From: Planctomycetia bacterium | GTDB lineage: Bacteria; Planctomycetota; Phycisphaerae; Phycisphaerales; SM1A02 | DNA length: 44,161 bases | Assembly: GCA_005792145.1 (NCBI GenBank) | Contig: SXSS01000100.1 | Location: 1 to 44,161, forward strand | Direction: 5' to 3' | In this document: positions 17,671 to 25,951 of the stretch, in pieces | Layout: every line of letters begins with the position of its first letter | How positions within the stretch are numbered: position 1 is the stretch's first letter | Position numbers and translations under genes: made by a program | The notes under the pieces: generated by a model | The model's input: only the letters and a program-made list of their open reading frames with translations | What the model was told of the DNA's origin: nothing | Database searches by the model: none

Positions 17671-18545
17671 GCGACCACCTGCTTGCAATCGCGCGCAATC
17701 TGGGCGACAAGAACATCGACAGAATCAAATCGCATCATGCCACGCAACCACTCATGAAAGGAGATGCGCATGCTTTGCCCATACAGATCCGTATTTTTAG
17801 GCAGGTCGAGGACATGAACTTCAAGCGTACGTGGACAATCTCCAAATGTTGGATTCGATCCGATGCTTGCGGCAGCGCGCCAATGACGACCTTGCGCATC
17901 CTCGACGCCAACCGAATAGACCCCATCACTTGGCAGAACGGAAGTCAGTTGTGCAAAATTCGCAGTGGGATATCCCAATTGACGACCACGCTGTTGTCCA
18001 AGCACAACAATTCCAGTGACAGAATATGAGCGACCCAACATGCGCCGCGCATCTGCGACGCGCCCGTTGGCCAAGAGCCAGCGCACCATCGAACTTCGTG
18101 CAGAGACGATTTGGCCATCCTGCAGAGCAACATCGACATTATCCGCAACGATTGTCTCAAACTTTTTGCGACGACCAATTTCGCGCAGCGTGTTCACATC
18201 GCCACTTCGTCGACAACCAAATCGAAAATCTGCGCCTTCAACCACTGCGGCGAAATTCATTCGCGAATGCAAAAACTCGATGAACTCATTCGGATCAAGA
18301 GCAAGCAATTCTGCGGTTGTCTTCAAGCATTCGACTCGGGTGACCCCAGTTTCGATCAGCAAGCGCTCGCGATCTTGATTTGTGGTCAACATCGGAGGTG
18401 CTTCTCCGCGCGTCTGCAATGCCGGGTGGGAATCGAAGGTCACCGCAACCACATCGCTTGTGGGCGAGAGATCAAGCGCACGGCGAATAAGCCCTTGATG
18501 CCCAATATGGACGCCGTCGAAGTTTCCGATAATGATTGTGGACAT
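17667..18545 (-). CDS. ribF: Bifunctional riboflavin kinase / FAD synthetase
   Basis: Makes FMN from riboflavin and then FAD. The N-terminal nucleotidyltransferase domain has IIIGNFDGVHIGHQGL (HxGH-type ATP site) and VVEGADFRFGCRRSGDV; ISSTxxR-like SARSSMVRWLLANG precedes the C-terminal kinase domain with GRQLGYPTANFA and the EVHVLDL strand. 292 residues, slightly shorter than the usual 305-315. The kinase domain is complete. The stop overlaps the TTG start of the DHH phosphoesterase. Divergent from the glutamate dehydrogenase gene with a 48-bp gap, which must hold both promoters. Confidence 0.96.
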   Translation of the reverse strand: MSTIIIGNFDGVHIGHQGLIRRALDLSPTSDVVAVTFDSHPALQTRGEAPPMLTTNQDRERLLIETGVTRVECLKTTAELLALDPNEFIEFLHSRMNFAAVVEGADFRFGCRRSGDVNTLREIGRRKKFETIVADNVDVALQDGQIVSARSSMVRWLLANGRVADARRMLGRSYSVTGIVVLGQQRGRQLGYPTANFAQLTSVLPSDGVYSVGVEDAQGRHWRAAASIGSNPTFGDCPRTLEVHVLDLPKNTDLYGQSMRISFHEWLRGMMRFDSVDVLVAQIARDCKQVVA

Positions 18546-18593
18546 TCGTGATATTGCTCTACTTGATTTGAGCAGAAAGGGTACTTTTACGGG

Positions 18594-21548
18594 ATGACCA
18601 CCGTTCGATCAAACGATGCCACCCAGCCGAGCCCCCAAACTGAAGGATTGCTGGATCAACTCTCAGCCGAATTCCATGCCGCGGCTAGCGTGGTTGTCCC
18701 GTGGTTTCTCGACAATATGCCAAAGATGTACTTCCAGGACACCTCCCCTGAAGCGCAGCGAGTGCACCTCCGATCAATCTTGGCTGCGAAAACTTCTGGC
18801 CGGCCGATCGATGTCACATTGAAAAGCGCAGATGGGCAATCGATCACTGCGATTCGCAGTGGCAATCGAGCAGGAGTTCTGGCTGACATCGTGCGCGACC
18901 TTCCGATGGATTCGTCACTTCGAGCGGCGAAGATTCATTCTTCAAAGGATGGGGAACTTGTCATTGACACATTCGAGTTCGGTGAGCAGGAACCCTATGA
19001 CAAGTCAAATGCCGCTCAGAATAAAGCGATTGAAACCACAATTGTCTTCTCGCGCACGCATCACCCAAGTCTTCAAGTTGATGCTCTTCGCAAATTCCTC
19101 ACGGGATGCTCGGCACGCTATTTGACGACGCTGACACCCTTGCGTATGTGCCGCCACTTCGAACTCTTTCGACAGATTTCTGGCACAGACAAACCAATCG
19201 TCTCTCTCGAATCGGAAGATGATCCAACCACAAGTCGAATCACGATTGCGGTCTCCAACGCACGAACGAGGACAATGCTTGAACGCGCCGCGCGAATTCT
19301 CATGCGACACAATGCCAGCATCACACGTGCTCATTTGGATATCGTGCAGGATGCGCCATATGGATCAGTCACATTCGTGGGATTCATCGCACAGTGGGCG
19401 GATCACACCAGAATTGAGGCGAAAGACCCTCGTTGGGCACCTCTGCACAGCGAGATTATGCGCTTGAAGTGGCTCGATTTCCGCGTGGTCGAATTGATTG
19501 GGCGACGCCCAGAGTTCACACTTCCTCAAGGCGAATTGATTTCCGCCTTCGCCGATCTTGTTCGTCAGATGCTTGTGCCTAGTGACGCTTTGGCGTTCAG
19601 CCGAGATCGCGTGACGATGACGATGGAATCTCGCGCTGCAATCACTCTGCCGATCGTGGAACTCTTCACTTCGCGCTTCGATCCAGCAAAACCACTGGGC
19701 GACGCAGAATTCAACGCTCGCGCTGAAAAACTTCGAATCACAATCGATGCAATCAGCGACTCGGATGATGCGCGCGAAATTTTCTCCGCATTCCTGCGCG
19801 CCGTGCAAGCAGTGCTTCGCACCAACTTCTTTGTTGCGGATCGATTCTCATTTTCCGTTCGGCTTGATCCTGCGCTGCTCGTTGGTCGAACTCGACCCGA
19901 ATTGCCATTCGGCGTCTTCTTCGTCTATGGCCGAGGCTTTCACGGATTCCATGTCCGCTTCAAAGAAATTGCACGGGGTGGGCTTCGTGTCGTGAAGCCA
20001 GCAAATGCGGTGCTCTTTGACCGCGAATCGGAGCGACTCTTCGACGAGGTCTATGGCCTTGCGTTCGCACAACAGCTGAAAAACAAGGACATTCCAGAAG
20101 GCGGCGCGAAAGCGGCAATCGTGCTTGAACCACCCGCGGAAACGAATCGCTGCGTGAAGGCTTTCGTGGATGGCATTCTTGATCTCATCACTCCAGACCC
20201 TGCGACGCGATCTCGCATCGTTGATCACTTGGGGCGTGAGGAATTTATTTTCTTGGGACCAGATGAAAACATCACCCCAATGCACATCGACTGGATTGTT
20301 GCGCACGCGGCAGCTCGAAAATATCCGCTTGCCAATGCGTTTATGAGTTCCAAACCAAATGGTGGAATCAATCACAAGGAATATGGCGTCACCAGCGAAG
20401 GTGTGAATGTCTTCCTGCGTATTGCGCTTTTGTCGCAAGGGATCGATCCCACAAAGCAGCGCTTCACGGTCAAGATCACTGGTGGACCCGATGGCGATGT
20501 CGCGGGAAATATGATGCGCATTCTGCACCGTGACTATGGCGCAAACGCCTGCATCGTGGGTGTTGCGGACGGAAGCGGAGTTGGAGAAGATCCGCAAGGA
20601 CTCGATCATGCAGAACTTGAACGGCTCTTTGTTGCAGGCTTGGCGATTTCCCATTTCAATCCAAAGTCTCTTTCCGCAAAGGGACGCGTGGTCAAAGCGG
20701 ATACGCCAGAAGGCGTTCAATTGCGTAATTCCCTGCATAATCGGCTGGTTTCTGATGCATTCATTCCAGGAGGCGGGCGACCTGCGACAATCAACGAGAG
20801 AAATTGGCGAGAATATTTACTGCCAAACGGAAAGCCCTCAAGCCCGCTGATTGTTGAAGGAGCGAATCTCTTCCTCACGCCAGACGCGCGCATTTCACTT
20901 GCGAAGGCTGGAACATTGATCATCAAAGATTCCAGCGCGAACAAATGCGGCGTGATGTGTTCGAGTTTCGAGATTGCATCCAGCATGCTGTTGAACGAGG
21001 AACAATTCCTGAAGATCAAACCAACATTCGTCGGACAGGTCTTGGAGAAATTGCGTGAAGCCGCTCGCCAAGAGGCGCTCATTTTACTTGGCGAGGGACG
21101 CAGGCATCCATCTATGCCACTTCCAGAATTGTCGACGAAACTTTCCTTGGCGATCAACGCGAGCGCGAATGCGATTCAACCTGCCGTCGCAAGTTGGGCC
21201 GCCAACAATCGAGAAATCTTTCGCGAAGTGGTTCTCAATCACATGCCACGAGAACTCTCCAAGACTGTTGGAGAGCGCATCTTTGATGAACTTCCAACAG
21301 CATATTTGGAATGGGTTGTCGCCAAATACGTTGCAAGCAGAATCGTGTACCGCGAAGGGATCGACTTCTTTGCTTCGATGGAACCCTCCGCCGTTGCAGA
21401 AACTGCGCTGAGATATCTGCAAAAAGAGCGGGAAATGCGCGGGCTCATTCAGGAAGTACAAGGAAGCAAACTGGAACATGCCGCACGAATCGCAGCATTG
21501 CTTGAACGCGCTGGAATTCGAGCCGCACTGCTCGAGATCGAGACATGA
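18594..21548 (+). CDS. gdh: Large NAD-dependent glutamate dehydrogenase (about 110 kDa class)
   Basis: Oxidatively deaminates glutamate to 2-oxoglutarate with NAD+. It has 984 residues, nearer the 115-kDa class known from eukaryotes than the 180-kDa Bac_GDH type. The first 440 or so residues are a regulatory region, including an ACT-like stretch (about 200-265). The catalytic core has HVRFKEIARGGLRVV and LKNKDIPEGGAKAA (substrate lysine region, about 500). The Rossmann NAD site is ITGGPDGDVAGNM (about 630), and the EGANLFLTPDAR motif lies near 755. The stop overlaps an ATG of the MuiA-like gene. No good SD is seen before the ATG at 18594. The family call is secure; cofactor preference is from the family. 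Confidence 0.93.
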   Translation: MTTVRSNDATQPSPQTEGLLDQLSAEFHAAASVVVPWFLDNMPKMYFQDTSPEAQRVHLRSILAAKTSGRPIDVTLKSADGQSITAIRSGNRAGVLADIVRDLPMDSSLRAAKIHSSKDGELVIDTFEFGEQEPYDKSNAAQNKAIETTIVFSRTHHPSLQVDALRKFLTGCSARYLTTLTPLRMCRHFELFRQISGTDKPIVSLESEDDPTTSRITIAVSNARTRTMLERAARILMRHNASITRAHLDIVQDAPYGSVTFVGFIAQWADHTRIEAKDPRWAPLHSEIMRLKWLDFRVVELIGRRPEFTLPQGELISAFADLVRQMLVPSDALAFSRDRVTMTMESRAAITLPIVELFTSRFDPAKPLGDAEFNARAEKLRITIDAISDSDDAREIFSAFLRAVQAVLRTNFFVADRFSFSVRLDPALLVGRTRPELPFGVFFVYGRGFHGFHVRFKEIARGGLRVVKPANAVLFDRESERLFDEVYGLAFAQQLKNKDIPEGGAKAAIVLEPPAETNRCVKAFVDGILDLITPDPATRSRIVDHLGREEFIFLGPDENITPMHIDWIVAHAAARKYPLANAFMSSKPNGGINHKEYGVTSEGVNVFLRIALLSQGIDPTKQRFTVKITGGPDGDVAGNMMRILHRDYGANACIVGVADGSGVGEDPQGLDHAELERLFVAGLAISHFNPKSLSAKGRVVKADTPEGVQLRNSLHNRLVSDAFIPGGGRPATINERNWREYLLPNGKPSSPLIVEGANLFLTPDARISLAKAGTLIIKDSSANKCGVMCSSFEIASSMLLNEEQFLKIKPTFVGQVLEKLREAARQEALILLGEGRRHPSMPLPELSTKLSLAINASANAIQPAVASWAANNREIFREVVLNHMPRELSKTVGERIFDELPTAYLEWVVAKYVASRIVYREGIDFFASMEPSAVAETALRYLQKEREMRGLIQEVQGSKLEHAARIAALLERAGIRAALLEIET

Positions 21549-21562
21549 TCGGAGAAAGAAAT

Positions 21563-23308
21563 ATGAAAGCCCAGCTGCTCGCCATCGCCCTCTGCTGTCT
21601 CGCCGTCGAAACGAATGCGAACTGCCAAGTCGCTGACGCTCAAATCGATCCGAATGTTCCCGAGGAACGATTGCTGAAAGCGAAGATCGAATCCGTTGTG
21701 CTCTATCAAGGACGGGCTGCGATCACCAGAGTTGCAACGACAACTCTGACCGCTGGTCTTTGGAAACTTCGCTTTGAAGATCTGCCAGCGTCAATTCAAC
21801 CTGAAACACTGGAAGCAAAGAGTGGCTCTGGCAGAATTCTCTCCGTCGATTTTTTTGAGCGTGCTATGCCAGACGCTGCATCGACTCCGGACGCCGCTGT
21901 TTTGGATGCGGAAATTCGAAAGATCAACCAAGAGATCTCTGCAACAAATGACACATTGACTGGAGCACAAAGCGAATTGAAAGTTGTCGAATCTGTTGGC
22001 GTGCGAGCGGCAAACGATGCAACCAAAGAAGGTGGCACTGCAAAGCTTGACCTTGCAAGCCTTGATGGACAACTTGCCTGGATGGCGACCCAGCGAACCC
22101 GAATCGGCGCTGTCATTCGCACGACGATGGAACGAGCAGAGTTGCTTCGAAAAGACTTGCAAACTGCCCAGAATCGACGAAATGCCCTCGGTGGCAGTGC
22201 GAAGACCTCTCAATCCGCAGAAGTTTTGCTTGCGATGACAACCGAAGGCGAAGTCCCAGTGCGGTTGTCATATCTCGTGACTGATGCTCGCTGGGAACCC
22301 GTCTATTCCATTCGCGCATCACCTGATCGCAATGCCATCGACATTGAATTTGACGCACTCGTGATTCAGAACTCTGGCGAAGATTGGAAAGGCGTCCGAC
22401 TATCACTCTCGACCGCAAGGCCTTCTCGTGCGGCGAGTCCGCCATCCGTCACACCATGGTTCGTGGATGTCCGCTCGGCGTACGAACGATCGCAAGTGAC
22501 ATCTGTGGCTTCGCGCGTAGAAAGCGCACCCGCCATGCCAGCAAACGATTCGGCGCCGATGGAATTGAAAGACCCCTCAACTGAATTTTTGGCCCAGCGC
22601 AAGTCAGCGGCAGAAAAATTGAGCGAAGACGCTGTCGTCGGTGGCTCTGGACCGAGCGTGACATACACCATCGCATTGCCGTTTGATGCGCCGAGCGACG
22701 ACCAAGTCCGGCGCCGCGCCCGTATCGCATCTTTTGATGCGCCGACAAAGTTTGTCTTTCAAACTCAACCCATCGCATCCGAAGGAGTCTTTCTTCGAGG
22801 CACGCTGACCAACGCAAGTCCATTCCAACTGCTGCCAGGTCGCGCATCTGTTTTTGTCGGCGCCGACTATGTGGGAGCAACGCCGTTTGTAGGTGCTGCA
22901 CCCAAACAAGAATTTGCTGTTTTCTTTGGGGCAGATCCTGCGGTCACTGCACGGCGAGAATTGATCAAGAAGGAAGACCAACAATCTGGACTCTTCGGCG
23001 GAGGGCTTGATACTGTCAGCGATTATCGCGTGACGATCGCCAACGGTACAGGTCGGCCGATCGATATGGAATTGTTTGATCGACGACCTATTAGTCGCAG
23101 CGACAAAATCGTGGTCAATATTTCCGCAAGCAACTTGCTTCTCTCCAAAGATGCTGATTACATCGCGACCCAATTCCCTCAGGGAATTTTGCGCTGGGAT
23201 CTTGCGATTCCGGTCACGCCTTCAGGAAGCGAAGGGACTGTCGTCACTTGGACAGTAGTGGTCAGTCGATCAAAAGACATCGAGATTACGCCGCTGCCAG
23301 AGCAATAA
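21563..23308 (+). CDS. DUF4139 (mucoidy inhibitor MuiA) family exported protein
   Basis: About 581 residues. A signal peptide (MKAQLLAIALCCLAVETNA) is followed by the DUF4140 N-terminal domain (SVVLYQGRAAITRVATTTL) and a coiled-coil segment (about 95-200). The DUF4139 beta-rich domain follows, with LSYLVTDARWEPVYSIRA and VIQNSGEDWKGVRLSLSTARP, then the C-terminal SDYRVTIANGTGRPIDMELFDRRP. The family has no proven biochemical role; a Shigella/E. coli relative affects mucoid phenotype. I chose ATG 21563, with GGAG eight bases upstream and a proper signal peptide; an ATG at 21545 overlaps the gdh stop and would add six residues. Close coupling to gdh may be only transcriptional. Confidence 0.88.
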   Translation: MKAQLLAIALCCLAVETNANCQVADAQIDPNVPEERLLKAKIESVVLYQGRAAITRVATTTLTAGLWKLRFEDLPASIQPETLEAKSGSGRILSVDFFERAMPDAASTPDAAVLDAEIRKINQEISATNDTLTGAQSELKVVESVGVRAANDATKEGGTAKLDLASLDGQLAWMATQRTRIGAVIRTTMERAELLRKDLQTAQNRRNALGGSAKTSQSAEVLLAMTTEGEVPVRLSYLVTDARWEPVYSIRASPDRNAIDIEFDALVIQNSGEDWKGVRLSLSTARPSRAASPPSVTPWFVDVRSAYERSQVTSVASRVESAPAMPANDSAPMELKDPSTEFLAQRKSAAEKLSEDAVVGGSGPSVTYTIALPFDAPSDDQVRRRARIASFDAPTKFVFQTQPIASEGVFLRGTLTNASPFQLLPGRASVFVGADYVGATPFVGAAPKQEFAVFFGADPAVTARRELIKKEDQQSGLFGGGLDTVSDYRVTIANGTGRPIDMELFDRRPISRSDKIVVNISASNLLLSKDADYIATQFPQGILRWDLAIPVTPSGSEGTVVTWTVVVSRSKDIEITPLPEQ

Positions 23309-23353
23309 TTTTGCTTGATTGCCTTACGGCTACCAGCCTGAGGTCCACTGGCT

Positions 23354-24346
23354 TTATGTCCACCAGGGCGTCGCTGGTGGTTCCTCGATAATCGCATCTT
23401 TGAGAAATCGAACTGCTCGACGAAATCCTTCGTCAACGCTCAAGAGCGCATCTTCATGTTCGATCGATAGAACGTGGTCATACCCCTGCCGCCGAAGCAT
23501 CGAAACAAACGGCTTCCAGAACTCGTGACCATGACCATCTCCGCATGTTCTGAAATTCCACGAACGATTGTTCAATGCGGAATATGGTCGCGCGTCGAGA
23601 TATCCATTGCGTGGTCCTTCGTGTCGATCGAGTTCGGTGTCCTTCGCATGAACATAAAACAAAAGTCCCGCTTCGCCGAGAATTTGTGCTGAAAGAATCG
23701 GATCGATCCCCTGCCAGAAGAAATGTGATGGATCGAGATTCGCGCCAAGAATCGGTTTGCCTTTGATCCCCGATGCCGCCATTGCGCGCTGTGAAAGTTC
23801 GATGATTGTTCCAGGGTTGTATGCGCAAAATCCAGGATGGCCCTCCCACGCTGTGCGAACTCCGTGCGTCCGACAGAGCTTCGCTTGCGATGCCCAATAC
23901 GGAACAAGTACATCGTCCCATTGATATTTCAAAGTGTCGCTGAAGTCCGTTGGCCACGGGCAGGTCACCCAATTGGGAGTCTTGTCACCCTTCGCTCCAC
24001 CTGGACAACCAGAAAAAGTGATCACGATGTCGGTGCCTAATTTTGGTGCCAGCTTCACTGCCGTGACAAATGCGTCATGATGAATCTTTGCAATTGCACG
24101 ATCTGGATGAACCGGATTGCCATGAACGGCGAGTCCCGAGAGTTCCAAACCGTGGTCTTTCAAAAGCGACTTGATGCGATCCTGTGAACGGCGATCGGCC
24201 AAGACCTTCGAAGGCTCGAAGAATGGCTTGCCTGGATATGCACCCACAGGCAATTCAATTGCAGCGAGTCCATTCTCTGCGCAGACCCGAACAACTTCCT
24301 CAAGTGGTCGCCCTGAAAAGAGCGCTGACATGACTCCAAGTTTCAT
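23354..24346 (-). CDS. Sugar phosphate isomerase/epimerase family protein (AP endonuclease 2 TIM barrel)
   Basis: 330 residues, xylose-isomerase-like TIM barrel. Likely metal ligands are spread through TAWEGHPG, GANLDPSHFFWQGIDP, FYVHAKDTELD and VLSIEHED, the E-D/H-H-E pattern of this superfamily. Such proteins isomerise or epimerise sugars and inositols, or dehydrate 3-keto sugars, and are very numerous in Planctomycetota beside GFO/IDH oxidoreductases and DUF1080 hydrolases. The start is the ATG at 24346 (MKLGVMSALFSG); an 11-residue extension in the same frame is not family-like. It is a single gene, convergent with the MuiA-like gene and divergent from an exported protein gene. The substrate is not readable. 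Confidence 0.92.
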   Translation of the reverse strand: MKLGVMSALFSGRPLEEVVRVCAENGLAAIELPVGAYPGKPFFEPSKVLADRRSQDRIKSLLKDHGLELSGLAVHGNPVHPDRAIAKIHHDAFVTAVKLAPKLGTDIVITFSGCPGGAKGDKTPNWVTCPWPTDFSDTLKYQWDDVLVPYWASQAKLCRTHGVRTAWEGHPGFCAYNPGTIIELSQRAMAASGIKGKPILGANLDPSHFFWQGIDPILSAQILGEAGLLFYVHAKDTELDRHEGPRNGYLDARPYSALNNRSWNFRTCGDGHGHEFWKPFVSMLRRQGYDHVLSIEHEDALLSVDEGFRRAVRFLKDAIIEEPPATPWWT

Positions 24347-24393
24347 AGTGTGGGCAGAGTATCCCGTACAATGCGCCAAGGGAATATGCCCTT

Positions 24394-25899
24394 ATGAAAA
24401 AGTGTTTTTCAACCATCCTCCGTTCTCTTCGCATTGGAGCGATCCTTGCCGCAATCCTTGCCGCAAACATAAAGGGCTTTTCTCAAGACCCTTCCGCAAC
24501 AAAGAGCGTTGATCCACCAGCGGTTTCTCCACAGACGACTCCTGCAGTTGCGCCAGCTGTACCAACAACGACAGCCGAGCCAGTTGCGACTCCCACAACT
24601 CCTCAACCTCGACGAGTGCACTTAATCGTCGATCGCAAGACAGAAGCAGGTGGATTCGTTGTGTACGAAGATGAGAATCAAATCACGATCGAGCGCGATG
24701 GGAAGAAGCAGGACTTTAAAAAGGATGACATCATTGACGCGATTCAACTGATTGACTTGAAACAACCTTCTATGGCAGTTCTGTATCGCCGTGACGGCAG
24801 CGCGGTTCAGATTCAATTAGTCGCAGATGACTTTGATGAAGTCCGCCATATGCTCGGAAAAACTGTTCGGACAATCCCTCGATCAGAGGTCTATCGAGTT
24901 GGGCTCATTCGGTCTTTCGAAGAAAGCTATGAGGCTCTCAAGAAAACGATCCATCCAGAAGACGGCATTCGAAGACTTTCATTTTGTGATTGGCTTATCA
25001 GCGAAAAGAAATATGCACTCGCGCGAACTGAACTTGTTGCTCTCGTTGCGGACACGAAAATGCCCGAAGCCGTCTTGCTCCTCAATCGTGTTGATGCCCA
25101 ACTGGCTCTCATGAAAGGAAATGTATCGAAAAAGATTCAACCCCCTGAAAACACAAGCCCATCAAACGTTTCAACCAACACACATTTATTGCCCACAAGA
25201 ATTTTGACCGACGACGAAGTGAATCTCATTCGGGTCTACGAAATCGATTTCGATAATCCGCCACGGATCATCATCGATCCCGCGGACGCTCGTGCTTTCT
25301 TTGATGATTTCGGTTCAAGTCCGCGGATTCCTCCAGATGCACCAAGTCGAAATGCCTTGGTCGTGGGAGATCCAATGAAGATCGTTCGGCTTGCCTTTGA
25401 ATTGAAGGCTCGAGATTTTTACACCAAAATTCGAGTCGTTGGCGATCCTGCAACTCTCGGTCTCTTTCGTCGCAATGTGCATGACTCTTGGCTCATCCCA
25501 AATTGTGCAACCAGCCGCTGCCATGGTGGACCAGATGCGGGAAAGTTTTTTCTCACAAACGAAAATCACGCAGAGGCGAGAGTGAGATACACAAATTTGC
25601 TCAATTTGCTTTTGGGAAATTCGAAAGATATTCCACTCGTCGACTTCACTGATCCAAACCGTTCAATCTTGATTCAATATGCACTGCCTAGTGAAGAGGC
25701 AACGACCCCTCATCCACCGGTGAAGGGCTGGCGACCAGTTTTTGGACGCAAATTGAATCCGGAAAAACTTGCAAACACACTTTCGTGGATCCGTTCGATG
25801 TATCAACCGCGACCTGTTTATCCCATCGAGTACCAGCCCCCAGACTTGCGAACCCCCACCCCAGGAACTCCTGCCGATGCGGACGAGCCCACTCGATAG
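24394..25899 (+). CDS. Exported protein with heme-c-like CX4CH motif, function unknown
   Basis: 501 residues. A signal peptide (about 1-31, through AILAAILAANIKGFSQ) leads into a Pro/Thr/Ala-rich linker (32-72), then a small beta-rich segment (HLIVDRKTEAGGFVVYEDEN), then a helical middle. Near the C-terminus NCATSRCHGGPDAG (C371, C376, H377) looks like a CX4CH heme-attachment motif, and the following NRSILIQYALP plus HPPVKGW resemble planctomycete cytochrome-c-like domains, where such motifs often read CxxCHG. A degenerate or unusual heme c domain is my inference. AAGGGA lies nine bases before the ATG. It is followed 52 bp later by an orphan lipoprotein gene, probably in one transcript. Confidence 0.8.
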   Translation: MKKCFSTILRSLRIGAILAAILAANIKGFSQDPSATKSVDPPAVSPQTTPAVAPAVPTTTAEPVATPTTPQPRRVHLIVDRKTEAGGFVVYEDENQITIERDGKKQDFKKDDIIDAIQLIDLKQPSMAVLYRRDGSAVQIQLVADDFDEVRHMLGKTVRTIPRSEVYRVGLIRSFEESYEALKKTIHPEDGIRRLSFCDWLISEKKYALARTELVALVADTKMPEAVLLLNRVDAQLALMKGNVSKKIQPPENTSPSNVSTNTHLLPTRILTDDEVNLIRVYEIDFDNPPRIIIDPADARAFFDDFGSSPRIPPDAPSRNALVVGDPMKIVRLAFELKARDFYTKIRVVGDPATLGLFRRNVHDSWLIPNCATSRCHGGPDAGKFFLTNENHAEARVRYTNLLNLLLGNSKDIPLVDFTDPNRSILIQYALPSEEATTPHPPVKGWRPVFGRKLNPEKLANTLSWIRSMYQPRPVYPIEYQPPDLRTPTPGTPADADEPTR

Positions 25900-25951
25900 A
25901 GCACTTTGCGCTTATTCAGCGTAGACTGCTAAATCTTCTTCTTGGAAAAAT

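Noticed and set aside
19848-20738. 296-codon open frame on the minus strand inside the glutamate dehydrogenase gene
   Set aside because: It is antisense to a conserved catalytic core, its translation shows no domain, and it has no ribosome site; a codon-bias shadow.
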